Positions 15,164 to 23,771 of a DNA stretch of 42,192 nucleotides are shown here, in pieces. The stretch's first letter is position 1. The number at the start of each line of letters is the position of its first letter. A program made the position numbers and the translations under genes. The stretch spans positions 1 to 42,192 of the forward strand of contig LNEH01000134.1 in NCBI GenBank assembly GCA_001464505.1. Direction: 5' to 3'. Origin of the DNA: Verrucomicrobia bacterium Ga0077533. GTDB taxonomy: Bacteria > Verrucomicrobiota > Verrucomicrobiia > Opitutales > Opitutaceae. Below the pieces are notes generated by a model that saw only the letters and a program-made list of their open reading frames with translations, searched no databases and was not told the DNA's origin.

Positions 15164-17269
15164 ATGAGCCCCGCCCCCGATCCGCAGCCCGTCCGCCTCT
15201 TCAGCACCGACCTCGACGGCACGCTCCTCGGCAACCCCGAGGCCACCCAGCGCTTCAAGGCCGCGTGGACCGCCCTCTCCCCGGAGGCGCGGCCGCTGCT
15301 CGTTTACAACACCGGGCGCCTGGTGGACGACCTGCGCCGCTTCGTGGACGACGGCACGCTGCCGCCCGCCGACTTCTACATCGGCGGCGTCGGCACGCAG
15401 GTCTTCGACGTCCGGGCCGGCCGGATGCTGGCCGAGCTGAATGACCACCTGGCCGACGGCTGGGATCTGGCCCGGGTGCGTGAGATCACCGCCCGCTTCC
15501 CCGGCGTGCGTCCGCAACCGGATGAGTTTCAGCACGAGTTCAAGTCGAGCTGGTTCCTCGACCGCGCCTCCCCCGCCGCCATCCGCGAGCTCAAGCGCCA
15601 GCTCACCGACACCGGACTCAAGGTGAAGCTCGTCTACTCCAGCGGCCGCGACCTCGACGTGCTGCCGCGCAACGCCACCAAGGGCGGCGCGCTCTCCTGG
15701 CTGTGCGCCCGCTTGGGCGTGCCCCTCGACACTGTGCTGGTGGCCGGCGACACCGGCAACGACGCCAGCATGTTCCGCCTGCCCGGGGTCCGCGGCATCA
15801 TCGTCGAAAACGCCCTGCCCGAACTCTTCGAGGCCACCGTCGACGTGCCCACCTACAGCTCGCGCCAAATCCTCGCCGATGGCGTGCTCGACGGTCTTTG
15901 CCACTACGGGGTCGTCTGTGTGCTGCCCACCAAGGAGAAAACCCGCGTCAAGCGCGCCGACATGGCGCCGGGCTTCCAGATGCTCTTCACCGGCACCAAG
16001 CTCGGCTCGCTCACCGACAAGGAGAAGGCCTTCCTCGCCACCGCCTACGAGCAGGCCCTCGTCGCGCTCAAGAAGAACATCACGCCGCTCGGCTTCTCCG
16101 CCTGCTCCCTCGCCGACAACACCGTCACCGGCACCGACGCCAACTACCGCAGCGTGTGGGCCCGCGACGGCGCGATCACGGTCTGGAGCACACTCCAGGT
16201 CGACGACGAGGAGGTGCGCGCCGCCCAGATCGCGACCCTCGAGACCCTGCTCAACGCCACGACCCCCAACGGCCAGGTCCCGGCCAACGTCCGGATTGAC
16301 GACGGCGTGCCGGACTACTCCGGCGTCGGCAGCATCGCCTCCATCGACAGCGGCCTGTGGGTCATCATCGCCCTCTACAACCACGCCCACCGCACCGGCG
16401 ACCACTCCCTGCTCTACCGCCACGCCGACCGCCTCCAGACCATCATGAACTGGCTGAGCGCGCAGGATTCCAACAACGACGGCCTGCTCGAAATCCCCGA
16501 GGGCGGCGATTGGACGGATCTCTTCGGCCGCAGCTACAACATCCTCTATGACGAGGTCCTCTGGTTTCGCGCCAACGTCTGCTACGGCCGCATCCTCGAG
16601 CTCATGGGCCAGTTCGACCGCGCCGCCGACTACCTGCGCTGGTCGCAGAAGATCCGCGGCCGTATCCTGGATGTTTTCTGGCCGACCACCGCGCCCGACG
16701 CCAACGGCCCCCGGGCCAATCGCTTCGCCGACCGCCAGAGCGGGCTCGGCGACACGCAGTATCTTTTGGCCGAGATCACGCCCTTCGCCTTCAACTGGCG
16801 CTGCGACACCTACGGCAACATCCTCGCGTTCCTGATGAACGTGCTCGACGTCGACCGCGCGCGCACCGCCTTCCGTTTCATGTGGGGCGTCGGCGTCAAC
16901 CAGCCCTGGCCTGTCGCCAACCTCTACCCCGTCGTGCAGGCCGGCGATCCCGACTGGCGCGCCTACTACACCGTCAACCTGCTCAACCTCCCGCACCACT
17001 ACCACAACGGCGGCCTCTGGCCCTTCATCGGCGGCATGTGGGTGCGCTTCATCCACCGGCTCGGTTTCCACGAGGTCGCCTGCCGCGAACTCGTCCGCCT
17101 CGCCGAGCTGAACAAGCTCGGCCGCAACCACGAGTGGGAGTTCAACGAGTGGGCGCACGGCCAGACCGGCCGGCCCATGGGCAAGGCGTTCCAGGCGTGG
17201 TCCGCCGCATCCTTCCTCCGCGCCTGCCACGAGGTCGGGGCCGACCCCAAGAGCCTGGCCGACACCTGA
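15164..17269 (+). CDS. HAD sugar-phosphate phosphatase fused to GH100-like invertase domain
   Basis: 701 residues from the ATG at 15164. Residues 1 to about 255 are a HAD-IIB phosphatase of the sucrose-/mannosylfructose-phosphate type: STDLDGTLLG (Asp16/Asp18), YSSGRDLDVLPRNATKGGAL and GDTGNDASMF (about 195-204). Residues about 270-701 are an (alpha/alpha)6-barrel hydrolase like GH100 neutral/alkaline invertases: WARDGAITVW, IDSGLWVIIALYNHA with the presumed catalytic Asp395, DSNNDGLLEIPEGGDWTDLF and YHNGGLWPFIGGMW. One polypeptide would thus carry a phosphatase that finishes the disaccharide and a hydrolase able to split it (or a related glucoside). Substrates are inferred. It follows the Usp gene with a 2-bp gap. 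Confidence 0.85.
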   Translation: MSPAPDPQPVRLFSTDLDGTLLGNPEATQRFKAAWTALSPEARPLLVYNTGRLVDDLRRFVDDGTLPPADFYIGGVGTQVFDVRAGRMLAELNDHLADGWDLARVREITARFPGVRPQPDEFQHEFKSSWFLDRASPAAIRELKRQLTDTGLKVKLVYSSGRDLDVLPRNATKGGALSWLCARLGVPLDTVLVAGDTGNDASMFRLPGVRGIIVENALPELFEATVDVPTYSSRQILADGVLDGLCHYGVVCVLPTKEKTRVKRADMAPGFQMLFTGTKLGSLTDKEKAFLATAYEQALVALKKNITPLGFSACSLADNTVTGTDANYRSVWARDGAITVWSTLQVDDEEVRAAQIATLETLLNATTPNGQVPANVRIDDGVPDYSGVGSIASIDSGLWVIIALYNHAHRTGDHSLLYRHADRLQTIMNWLSAQDSNNDGLLEIPEGGDWTDLFGRSYNILYDEVLWFRANVCYGRILELMGQFDRAADYLRWSQKIRGRILDVFWPTTAPDANGPRANRFADRQSGLGDTQYLLAEITPFAFNWRCDTYGNILAFLMNVLDVDRARTAFRFMWGVGVNQPWPVANLYPVVQAGDPDWRAYYTVNLLNLPHHYHNGGLWPFIGGMWVRFIHRLGFHEVACRELVRLAELNKLGRNHEWEFNEWAHGQTGRPMGKAFQAWSAASFLRACHEVGADPKSLADT

Positions 17270-17322
17270 GCCGGACCGGCTTGCCTGCGCGCTGCACGAT
17301 GCGTTGAGTCCCTCTCCCGTTC

Positions 17323-18741
17323 ATGCTCAACCGCCTTCCCTTCAGCTATGTCAAGTGGCTGTCCGTCTTTCAGCCGCAGCGCAAGGATCCCGACCTCCGT
17401 CCGCTGGCCCTGGGCTTCCTCTGCCTGATCGTGGTCGGCGGAGTCGCCTTGCTCCTGCCGTGGGCGCATCAGCCGGGCCGGACCCTGGCGCTGATCGACG
17501 CCTTTTTTCTCTCCACCTCGGCGGTGTGCGTCACGGGCCTGGCTTCGGTCAACATCGCCGGGATGCTGAACGGCACGGGCCATGCCATCCTGCTGGTGCT
17601 GGTCCAGCTCGGCGGCCTCGGCATCGTGACCGCCAGTCTCGCCCTGGTGATGCTCGGCGGCGAACGCCTCAGCCTCGCCAACGAGAGCGCGGTGGCGGCC
17701 ACCATCGGCCGGTTGCAGCGCGCGACCCCGGCGGAGCTTTTCCGTTACAGTTGCCTGCTGGTGGCGCTGTGCGAGGCCGCCGGCGCCAGCAGCCTCTACT
17801 GGCGGCTCCAGGCGCTCAACCCCGACGCCGATGCGCTCATGCTCGTGTGGCAGGCGGTCTTTCACTCCGTCAGCGGCTTTTGCAACGCGGGCTTCTCCAT
17901 CTTTCCCGAAGGCCTCGTGCGCTGGCGGGGCGACGCGGTCCTGCTCGGCATCATTGACCTCCTGGTCATCGCCGGCGGCATCGGTCTGCTTTCGCTCATC
18001 AATCTCCGCTATTATTATTTCTGGCGGCGCGATCCGCGCCGCCGCGGCCGCCTGGCGCTCCAGACCAGGCTCGCCGCCGGCGTCTCCCTGCTGCTGATCG
18101 CCGCCGGCACGGTCGTCACCCTGCTCTTCGAGTGGAACCACACCCTGGCCGACGAACCCTTCGCCCACAAAATTTCCTGGGCCGCCTTCCACTCCGTCAT
18201 GACCCGGACGGCCGGCTTCAATGTGGTGGATCCCGGCCAGATGCATCCGGCCACCCTGCTGTTCAGCATGATCCTGATGTTCATCGGCGGCTCCCCCGGC
18301 TCCATCGCCGGCGGCATCAAGACCGTCACGGTGGCCGTGCTGTTCTGCACCGCCCGGGCCGCCCTGCTCCGCCAGGAGAACGTCGAGATCCTCGGCCGCC
18401 GCATCAGTCCCCGCCTCTCGGGCATAGCGCTGATGCTGGCCCTGCTCGCGTCAACGGTCGTGATGCTGGGCATCGGCAGCCTGATGCTCACGGAACTCGA
18501 CGAGCCGGCTGCGGCCGGCCCGGGCGGCTGGCTGGGGCTTGCCTTCGAAGCCGTCTCGGCGTTCGGCACCGTCGGCCTCAGCACCGGCGTCACGGGCCTG
18601 CTCACCGACAGCGGCAAGCTCGTCATCATGGCGCTCATGTTCGCCGGGCGCGTCGGCCCGCTGGTGCTCGCGGTTTATCTGGCCAGACCGGTCCACCCCT
18701 GGCATATCCGCTCTCCGGAAGAGGAAGTATCCCTCGGCTGA
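17323..18741 (+). CDS. ktrB: KtrB/TrkH-type potassium channel subunit
   Basis: 472 residues, highly hydrophobic with four membrane-pore-membrane units. The four selectivity-filter segments are visible: SAVCVTGLASVN (about 65-75), HSVSGFCNAGFS (about 184-195), HSVMTRTAGFNVVD (about 290-300) and SAFGTVGLSTG (about 408-418), each with the conserved filter glycine. The length fits KtrB better than the longer TrkH. It forms the K+ (Na+-dependent) pore in the inner membrane and needs the cytosolic RCK subunit, encoded 5 bp downstream. Placed after compatible-solute genes, it fits an osmotic-upshift response. Confidence 0.92.
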   Translation: MLNRLPFSYVKWLSVFQPQRKDPDLRPLALGFLCLIVVGGVALLLPWAHQPGRTLALIDAFFLSTSAVCVTGLASVNIAGMLNGTGHAILLVLVQLGGLGIVTASLALVMLGGERLSLANESAVAATIGRLQRATPAELFRYSCLLVALCEAAGASSLYWRLQALNPDADALMLVWQAVFHSVSGFCNAGFSIFPEGLVRWRGDAVLLGIIDLLVIAGGIGLLSLINLRYYYFWRRDPRRRGRLALQTRLAAGVSLLLIAAGTVVTLLFEWNHTLADEPFAHKISWAAFHSVMTRTAGFNVVDPGQMHPATLLFSMILMFIGGSPGSIAGGIKTVTVAVLFCTARAALLRQENVEILGRRISPRLSGIALMLALLASTVVMLGIGSLMLTELDEPAAAGPGGWLGLAFEAVSAFGTVGLSTGVTGLLTDSGKLVIMALMFAGRVGPLVLAVYLARPVHPWHIRSPEEEVSLG

Positions 18742-18746
18742 TTTTT

Positions 18747-19421
18747 ATGGCAAAACGCATCTTCATCCTCGGCGGCGGACGCTTCGGCGTGCATCTCGCC
18801 ACCCGGCTTTGTGAATTCGGCTGCGAGGTCGTCATCGGCGATGACAACGCGGAGCGCGTCAAGGACCTTTCCGCCGGCGGATTCCACGCCGTCGAGATGG
18901 ATGGCAACGACGAGACGGCGCTCAAGGGATCCGGCGCCCTCACCGCCGACGTCACCGTGGTCGCCATCGGCGAGAACATGCAGGCCAGCATTTTGGCCAC
19001 CCTGCTGCTGAAGCAGCACCAGGCCCGCCGTGTGGTCTCCCGCGCCCTCGATGTGAAGCACGCCCAGGTGCTCGAGCGCCTCGGGGCCGACGAGGTCATC
19101 CTGCCGATTCGCGACATGGCCTACCGCCTCGCCGAGCGCCTGCGCGACGGCACCGAGGGGGAGCGTTACCCGGTCGCCGGAGAATTCCATCTCGGAGAGA
19201 TCACCCTCGGCCCGAAGCTGACCGGGCAGTTGCTCGATCCCGCCCGTTTTCGCGATGATTACGACGTCAACGTGGTGCTGGTGAAACAGGCCAAAGGTGC
19301 CCGGGCCGTCGTGCGCGAAGCCGGTTCCGGCGTGACCCTTAACGCCGGCGACGTGCTTTGGCTGATCGGCACCCGGGAAAAGCTCAACCGCTTCGAGCGC
19401 GACTGCGGCCCCGCCCGCTGA
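18747..19421 (+). CDS. ktrA: KtrA/TrkA-type RCK regulatory subunit
   Basis: 224 residues from the ATG at 18747; the frame runs open upstream inside ktrB, but this start gives the standard KtrA size. The RCK_N Rossmann domain starts RIFILGGGRFGVHLA (GxGxxG at 9-14), with the acidic end of beta2 in VVIGDDN, so NAD/ATP/ADP binding is expected. RCK_C occupies about 140-220 (LGPKLTGQLLDPARF…VLWLIGTREKLNRFE). An octameric ring of this protein gates the KtrB channel. It is co-transcribed with ktrB, and its stop lies 5 bp from the convergent kinase gene. Confidence 0.92.
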   Translation: MAKRIFILGGGRFGVHLATRLCEFGCEVVIGDDNAERVKDLSAGGFHAVEMDGNDETALKGSGALTADVTVVAIGENMQASILATLLLKQHQARRVVSRALDVKHAQVLERLGADEVILPIRDMAYRLAERLRDGTEGERYPVAGEFHLGEITLGPKLTGQLLDPARFRDDYDVNVVLVKQAKGARAVVREAGSGVTLNAGDVLWLIGTREKLNRFERDCGPAR

Positions 19422-19426
19422 TATGG

Positions 19427-20830
19427 TTAGGCTGGTTTGTCACCCGCCGGCAGGACGAGGCTGAAGCAACTGCCTTTCGGCTCGCCGGCGGTGACTTCCA
19501 ACCGGCCACCCATCACGCGCAGGTAGGCCTTGGTGATCGCGAGGCCGAGACCGTAGCCGCCCCGCCCGCGCACCCGCGAGTCCTCGACGCGGTAGAACCG
19601 GTCCGCCAGCCGGGCAAGATGCTCGGGTGGAACACCCGGCCCCTCATCCGTGACCGACACGCGGCACTCCCCATTGCCCGCCGCCACCGCGAGGCGGATC
19701 GTCGCGCCGATCGGGCTGTATTTCATGGCGTTGTCGATCAGGTTCTGCAGCGCCTGCCGCAAAAGCACCGGATCGGATTCCACGCTGCATTCCGCCGCAG
19801 TGATCTCGATCTGCTGGTTCTTGTAGTCGGCAAGGATGCCGATCTCGTTGACGCAAGCCGTCACAAACTGATCGAGCCGCAGCCGCTCGCGATGCACCGT
19901 CTTCGCCCCGCCCTCGGCGCTGGCCAGCTCGAGCAGGCGCTCGACGAGCCGGTGCAACCGCTGGGCCTCCTCCAGCATGCTGCCGATGATCTCCCGGTAT
20001 TCCTCCACCGTGCGGCTGCGCCGCAGGCCGACCTCGCCCACGCTCCGCAGCGTCGTGAGCGGCGTGCGCAGCTCGTGCGAGGCGTCGGCCACGAAACGGT
20101 CGAGCGTGCGGAAGGAATCCTCCAGCCGGTCGAGCGTGCGGTTGAAGGCCGCCGCCAGCCGCCCCAGCTCGTCGTCGGTCGCGCCCGCCGGCAGGCGCTG
20201 CCCGAGGTTGTCGGCGGTGATCCCCTCGGCCTGGCGTGCCATCACCTCCAGCGGCTTGAGCCAGTGCCGCGTGATCAGGTAACCGCCCGCCACCAGCAGC
20301 AGCACCGTCAGTGGCAGGGAAAACAGGATGATCGCCAGCAGGGCCGCGAGCGCGTCGGCCGCCGGCTCATGGATGCGCATCACCCGGATCATCCAGCCCG
20401 TCTCCGGGCCGGCATACGGGGTGGACAGGAAGCGCAACGGGATCTCGGGCGCGATGCGGAAGACCGACAGGGTGTCCGAGCCGCGCGTCGGCGCCGCCGG
20501 CACGCGGTCCAGCCGTTTCTCGGTGAAGGGCCACAGGCGGCGCACCAGCCGCCCCTCCCCGTCCCACAGCTCGAACCAGGGATCGCCCGCCTCCCAGGCG
20601 GCCGAGGGCGCGACCTCCTTTTTGTCCCAGAGGATTTTCCGGTCCGGCGTGACGGTGAGCCGCGCCGAGACTTCCGCCAGATCCTGCCGGAGGGGCGGGG
20701 TGAGCGCCAGCCGCCGCGCGGCAAAGCCGTAAAGCGTGGCGCTGAACACGGTGAGCAGGATCGTGCCGCCCGCCGCATACCACACCGCCAGACGGAACCG
20801 CAGCGACCGGCGTCTCCACCAGGCCTTCAT
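19427..20830 (-). CDS. EnvZ/QseC-type sensor histidine kinase
   Basis: 467 residues from the ATG at 20830, which overlaps the response-regulator stop by 4 bp. Membrane segments at about 14-36 and 160-185 bracket a periplasmic region of roughly 120 residues. HAMP follows (HWLKPLEVMARQAEGI…DELGRLAAAFN). The H-box is RFVADASHELRTPLTTLRS (His252); the ATPase part has LIDNAMKYSPIGATIRL, TDEGPGVPPEH and GGYGLGLAI. It pairs with the OmpR-type regulator encoded just upstream. Its stimulus cannot be read from the sequence; the tail-to-tail arrangement with ktrBA hints at, but does not show, a link to ion or osmotic stress. Confidence 0.92.
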   Translation of the reverse strand: MKAWWRRRSLRFRLAVWYAAGGTILLTVFSATLYGFAARRLALTPPLRQDLAEVSARLTVTPDRKILWDKKEVAPSAAWEAGDPWFELWDGEGRLVRRLWPFTEKRLDRVPAAPTRGSDTLSVFRIAPEIPLRFLSTPYAGPETGWMIRVMRIHEPAADALAALLAIILFSLPLTVLLLVAGGYLITRHWLKPLEVMARQAEGITADNLGQRLPAGATDDELGRLAAAFNRTLDRLEDSFRTLDRFVADASHELRTPLTTLRSVGEVGLRRSRTVEEYREIIGSMLEEAQRLHRLVERLLELASAEGGAKTVHRERLRLDQFVTACVNEIGILADYKNQQIEITAAECSVESDPVLLRQALQNLIDNAMKYSPIGATIRLAVAAGNGECRVSVTDEGPGVPPEHLARLADRFYRVEDSRVRGRGGYGLGLAITKAYLRVMGGRLEVTAGEPKGSCFSLVLPAGDKPA

Positions 20831-21525
20831 GCCGGTCCCGGGCCCAAGCGGTAGCCGATGCCCCGCACGGTGTGGATGAGCGGAGCGGAGCCCTCGGAGT
20901 CGATCTTCCGCCGCAAGCGCATCATCTGCACGTCGATCACGTTGTCGAGGGAGGTGAACCGGCGCGTCTGCTTCCACACCTCGCGCTCCAGCATCTCGCG
21001 CGTCACATTCTGGCCCTGGTAGCGCATCAGGTATTCCAGGATGTCCACCTCGCGCGGCGTGAGCGTGATGTCTGCGCCCGCGCGCTGCGCGATGCGGGTG
21101 CGGGTGTCGAGCTGCAGGTCCCCGCACGCGAGCGCCGGTCCGCTGCTCAGCACCGGGCGCCGCAGCAGGGCGCGGCTGCGCGCCAGCAGCTCGGCAAACG
21201 CAAAGGGCTTGGGCAGGTAGTCGTCCGCCCCGCCGTCGAGGCCGGCCACCCGGTCATCGAGCGACCGGCGGGCCGTGAGCAGTAGCACGGGGATGTGGTT
21301 GCCGCGCGCCCGGACGTGTTGCAGCACGGCCATTCCGTCCCGCCCGGGCAGCATCCAGTCGAGGATCAGCAGGTCGAAGGTTGACCGATCGAGCGCCGCC
21401 ACTGCCTCGTCGCCGGAGACTGCGGTGGCCACACCCCAGTCCTCCAGCTGCAGTCCCTCGGCCACCGACTCGCGGGTCTTTTGCTCGTCCTCAACGAGCA
21501 GAACATGGGGTGCGGCGGCGGACAT
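20827..21525 (-). CDS. OmpR/PhoB-family response regulator
   Basis: 232 residues if started at the ATG at 21525, which has GGGGAG a few bases upstream and places the receiver start (HVLLVEDEQKTRESV) six residues in. An ATG at 21567 would add 14 residues and overlap the upstream stop (ATGA), so it remains possible. The phospho-acceptor is Asp56 (LLILDWMLPGRDG), the switch region reads LLLTARRSLDDRVAGLDGGAD and KPFAFAELLARSRAL. The C-terminal winged helix (ITLTPREVDILEYLMRYQG…VIDVQMMRLRRKIDSE) binds DNA. Translationally coupled to the kinase gene. Confidence 0.92.
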   Translation of the reverse strand: MSAAAPHVLLVEDEQKTRESVAEGLQLEDWGVATAVSGDEAVAALDRSTFDLLILDWMLPGRDGMAVLQHVRARGNHIPVLLLTARRSLDDRVAGLDGGADDYLPKPFAFAELLARSRALLRRPVLSSGPALACGDLQLDTRTRIAQRAGADITLTPREVDILEYLMRYQGQNVTREMLEREVWKQTRRFTSLDNVIDVQMMRLRRKIDSEGSAPLIHTVRGIGYRLGPGPA

Positions 21526-21563
21526 TTCGCTCCCCATCTCAAACGGGGAGCCTGCACTCGATT

Positions 21564-22856
21564 TCATTTATCAGTGGCTGACAATGCAGAATCATCGGCA
21601 GAATTCGGGTGCTGCCGGCGGCGAAGCCACCAGCCGGCGGACAGCATCCCCACCAGCAGCCATGCCCCGTAAGTGCGCGATTCCGGCACGGGAGTGATTT
21701 GGTTGTCGTAGTCCTGCCACTTCGTGTCAGCCGGGTTCCAGCCCTGGAACTCCACCTGGTTGAGGGGCGCGCTGCCCTGGAGGTAGTCGGTCTGGCTGTA
21801 GAAATAATCCGCTGCGTTGGTCCAGTTCTGGGCCGTCAGCAGGAGGCCGGCGGAATCAAATCCCAGTGAATTCACGGACAGGACCGAGTCCGCCGTGGAG
21901 CTGAAGTCGATGACGGAATTGCCCGTCACCTTCAGGGCGCCCGCCGTGAAACTGTGGCCGGCCAGTTCCAGCGTGCCGCCCGCGAGGGTAAGGCTGAGGT
22001 TCGAATTGGTGAGGTCCGCCCCGAGCGTGAGCGTCGCCCCCGTCCCGATAATGAGCTCGCCACTGCCGAGAAATGAACCGGCAAACAGGCTGGTGCCCGA
22101 GCCGAGAGTCAACTGGCCGGTGCCACCCAGGCCAAAATCGACCGCCCCGGAACCACTCACGCGACCGATGATGTCGGTCAGGTCGTTCAGCCGCAAGGTG
22201 GCCCCGGAGGAAATGGCGATGGCGGCGGTATCGGCGAAAACGTCGGAGGCCGCCAGCACGATGGCCCCGGCGCGGACGGTGGTGAGACCGGTGAAGGTGT
22301 TCGCCCCCGCCAGGTTCAGGTCGCCGGCCCCCCGCTTGGTCAGCGTGCCGCTGCCGGTGGTGATGTCGCCCGTGACGGTGATGTCACCCACCGCGTTGAA
22401 GGTCAGGTCGCGGTTGGTGCCGGTGAGTTGTGAACTGAGGGTGAGTTCGCCCGTGTCGGTGGTGCGGATCGTGGCGTCGCTCTGGAACTGGAGCGTGGCG
22501 ATGCTGATGATCTGGTCGGTCGGCGACAGGTTTGTGATGAACCCTCCGGAGCTGTCGCCGATCCTGAGGGTGCGCGACCCATTGTCGTCTCCGATGGTGT
22601 AGCCGGAAGCACCGGCGCTGAACCGGATGCCCCGCACGGTGTAATTGCCCGCATTGAGCTCGGGATTGAGCTGCAGGCCGGTGCCGAACTGCGCGATTTC
22701 GTTGCTGGTGTCGGGCCGGTTGCTACCGGACCAGTTGTTGTTCCGGCTCCAGCGCTGGTCGGAGTCACTCGTCCAAGTGCGCACCGTCTGGCCGGCGGCG
22801 ATCCCGGCCAGACCGGCGCAGCATAGCACCAGCGGAACATACGATACACTTCTCAC
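21564..22856 (-). CDS. PEP-CTERM-like autotransporter-repeat surface protein
   Basis: About 430 residues. I place the start at the GTG at 22856 (VRSVSYVPLVLCCAGLAGIA), which gives a signal peptide; the frame is open to a TTG at 22880, but that part is a palindromic repeat. The body is low-complexity, rich in Gly/Thr/Ser/Asn, with 'LTKRGAGDLNLAGANTFTG' type repeats seen in autotransporter-associated beta-strand proteins. The C-terminus is VPESRTYGAWLLVGMLSAGW then LRRRQ: VPE-motif, membrane helix, basic cluster, the PEP-CTERM sorting layout recognised by exosortase. It ends overlapping an upstream ATG of the response regulator. Probably exported and surface-attached; role unknown. Confidence 0.75.
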   Translation of the reverse strand: MRSVSYVPLVLCCAGLAGIAAGQTVRTWTSDSDQRWSRNNNWSGSNRPDTSNEIAQFGTGLQLNPELNAGNYTVRGIRFSAGASGYTIGDDNGSRTLRIGDSSGGFITNLSPTDQIISIATLQFQSDATIRTTDTGELTLSSQLTGTNRDLTFNAVGDITVTGDITTGSGTLTKRGAGDLNLAGANTFTGLTTVRAGAIVLAASDVFADTAAIAISSGATLRLNDLTDIIGRVSGSGAVDFGLGGTGQLTLGSGTSLFAGSFLGSGELIIGTGATLTLGADLTNSNLSLTLAGGTLELAGHSFTAGALKVTGNSVIDFSSTADSVLSVNSLGFDSAGLLLTAQNWTNAADYFYSQTDYLQGSAPLNQVEFQGWNPADTKWQDYDNQITPVPESRTYGAWLLVGMLSAGWWLRRRQHPNSADDSALSATDK

Positions 22857-22857
22857 A

Positions 22858-22876
22858 CGCGGCCAGTCTGGCCGCG
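22858..22876. repeat. Short palindrome at the 5' end of the PEP-CTERM gene
   Basis: CGCGGCCAGTCTGGCCGCG has 8-base arms around GTC. It is part of a longer GC-rich stretch (22855-22880) resembling one half of a REP-like unit. Its position just upstream of, or overlapping, the presumed start makes the PEP-CTERM gene start uncertain. Confidence 0.5.
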
Positions 22877-22958
22877 CCAACGAGGAAGACTACGCCATCC
22901 GCCTGACGCTTCTGTCAGGAACCGGGCGCTGTCCGGCCGCCCGCTCGCGGACCGGCAC

Positions 22959-23669
22959 TTACAAGTCGCCCAGCTGCGGCCGGAGGATGATTTCCTCCAC
23001 CACGGTCCGGCGGCTGAGCCGGTAAACATCGAGGATGGCCCGGGCGATGTCCTCGGCGGGCATCATTTTTTCGGCAGTGAAGCCGCTGCCGGTCCACGAC
23101 GGCGTCCACACTGCGCCGGGATGGACGCAGCAGACGCGCACGCCGTGGCCCTTCAACTCGGCGCGCATGACCTTGGTCAGGCCCGTGACCCCGAACTTGG
23201 CGGCGCAATACGCCGCGCCGAAAGCGTAGGCCTGCAGGCCGGCGATGGAGGACATGTTGAACACGTCGCCGCGCTTGCGCCGCACCATGCCGGGCACGAT
23301 GGCCTTCGAGACGAGGAAGAGGCTGCGGAGGTTGTCGGCGATCTGGGCGTCGAACATCGCGGTGGTCATTTCGAGGAACGGCGCGCCGGCGAACTTGCCG
23401 GCATTGTTGACGAGCACATCGACGTGCTTGAAGCGCGCGGTCACGGCCACGGCCATCGCGGCGACCGAGGCCTCATCGGCGACGTTGCAAAGGAACACCT
23501 CGGCCGTGGCGCCGAGTTTCGCGCAGGCGCGAGCGGTGGCGCGGAGGTTTTTTTCGTTGCGGGCCACGAGGGCCAGGCGGACGCCGGGCAGCTCCGCCGC
23601 GAAGGTCCGGGCGATGGCCGCGCCGATGCCCTGCGAGGCGCCGGTGATGAGGATGACGGGAGTTTTCAT
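22959..23669 (-). CDS. Short-chain dehydrogenase, sepiapterin-reductase-like
   Basis: 236 residues from the ATG at 23669; the open frame extends upstream only through a palindromic repeat. NADP(H)-binding TGASQGIGAAIA (10-20), NNAGKFAG, catalytic Ser in NMSSIAG and YCAAKFG (Tyr-x3-Lys) are all present. The C-terminal part (VHPGAVWTPSW, MMPAEDIA, RTVVEEIILRP) resembles bacterial sepiapterin reductases such as that of Chlorobaculum, although general SDRs share parts of it. Next on the same strand upstream are FolE2 and PTPS, so the natural reading is the last step of tetrahydrobiopterin-type synthesis, reducing 6-pyruvoyl-tetrahydropterin. A generic SDR role cannot be excluded. A 3' fragment is duplicated at 12871-13056. 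Confidence 0.75.
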   Translation of the reverse strand: MKTPVILITGASQGIGAAIARTFAAELPGVRLALVARNEKNLRATARACAKLGATAEVFLCNVADEASVAAMAVAVTARFKHVDVLVNNAGKFAGAPFLEMTTAMFDAQIADNLRSLFLVSKAIVPGMVRRKRGDVFNMSSIAGLQAYAFGAAYCAAKFGVTGLTKVMRAELKGHGVRVCCVHPGAVWTPSWTGSGFTAEKMMPAEDIARAILDVYRLSRRTVVEEIILRPQLGDL

Positions 23670-23677
23670 ACCGGAAT

Positions 23678-23761
23678 CACCACGAAATACACCAAATACA
23701 CGAAAGGAATGGTCCGGAAAAGCATGGTTTGTTTTTCGTGTCTTTCGTGTGTTTCGTGGTG
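23678..23761. repeat. Palindromic repeat, family E (between folE2 and the SDR gene)
   Basis: Left arm CACCACGAAATACACCAAAT… and right arm …CGTGTGTTTCGTGGTG are imperfect inverted copies (about 24 of 28 positions) of a 'CCACGAAAnACACGAAA' phrase, 84 bp in all. It occupies almost the entire 102-bp gap between two genes of the pterin cluster. It is A+T-richer than the surroundings. Confidence 0.8.
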
Positions 23762-23771
23762 GCAAATCCGT

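Noticed and set aside
15008-17230. Very long open frame (740 codons) on the minus strand opposite the phosphatase-invertase gene
   Set aside because: It is an antisense shadow of a high-GC gene; the translation is a low-complexity Gly/Ala/Val/Glu/Asp mixture with no domain, whereas the plus strand encodes a clear enzyme.
23670-23765. N-terminal extension of the SDR (NTRKTRKTNHAF…)
   Set aside because: It is encoded by the family E palindrome and precedes the Rossmann start; the ATG at 23669 gives the normal SDR beginning.
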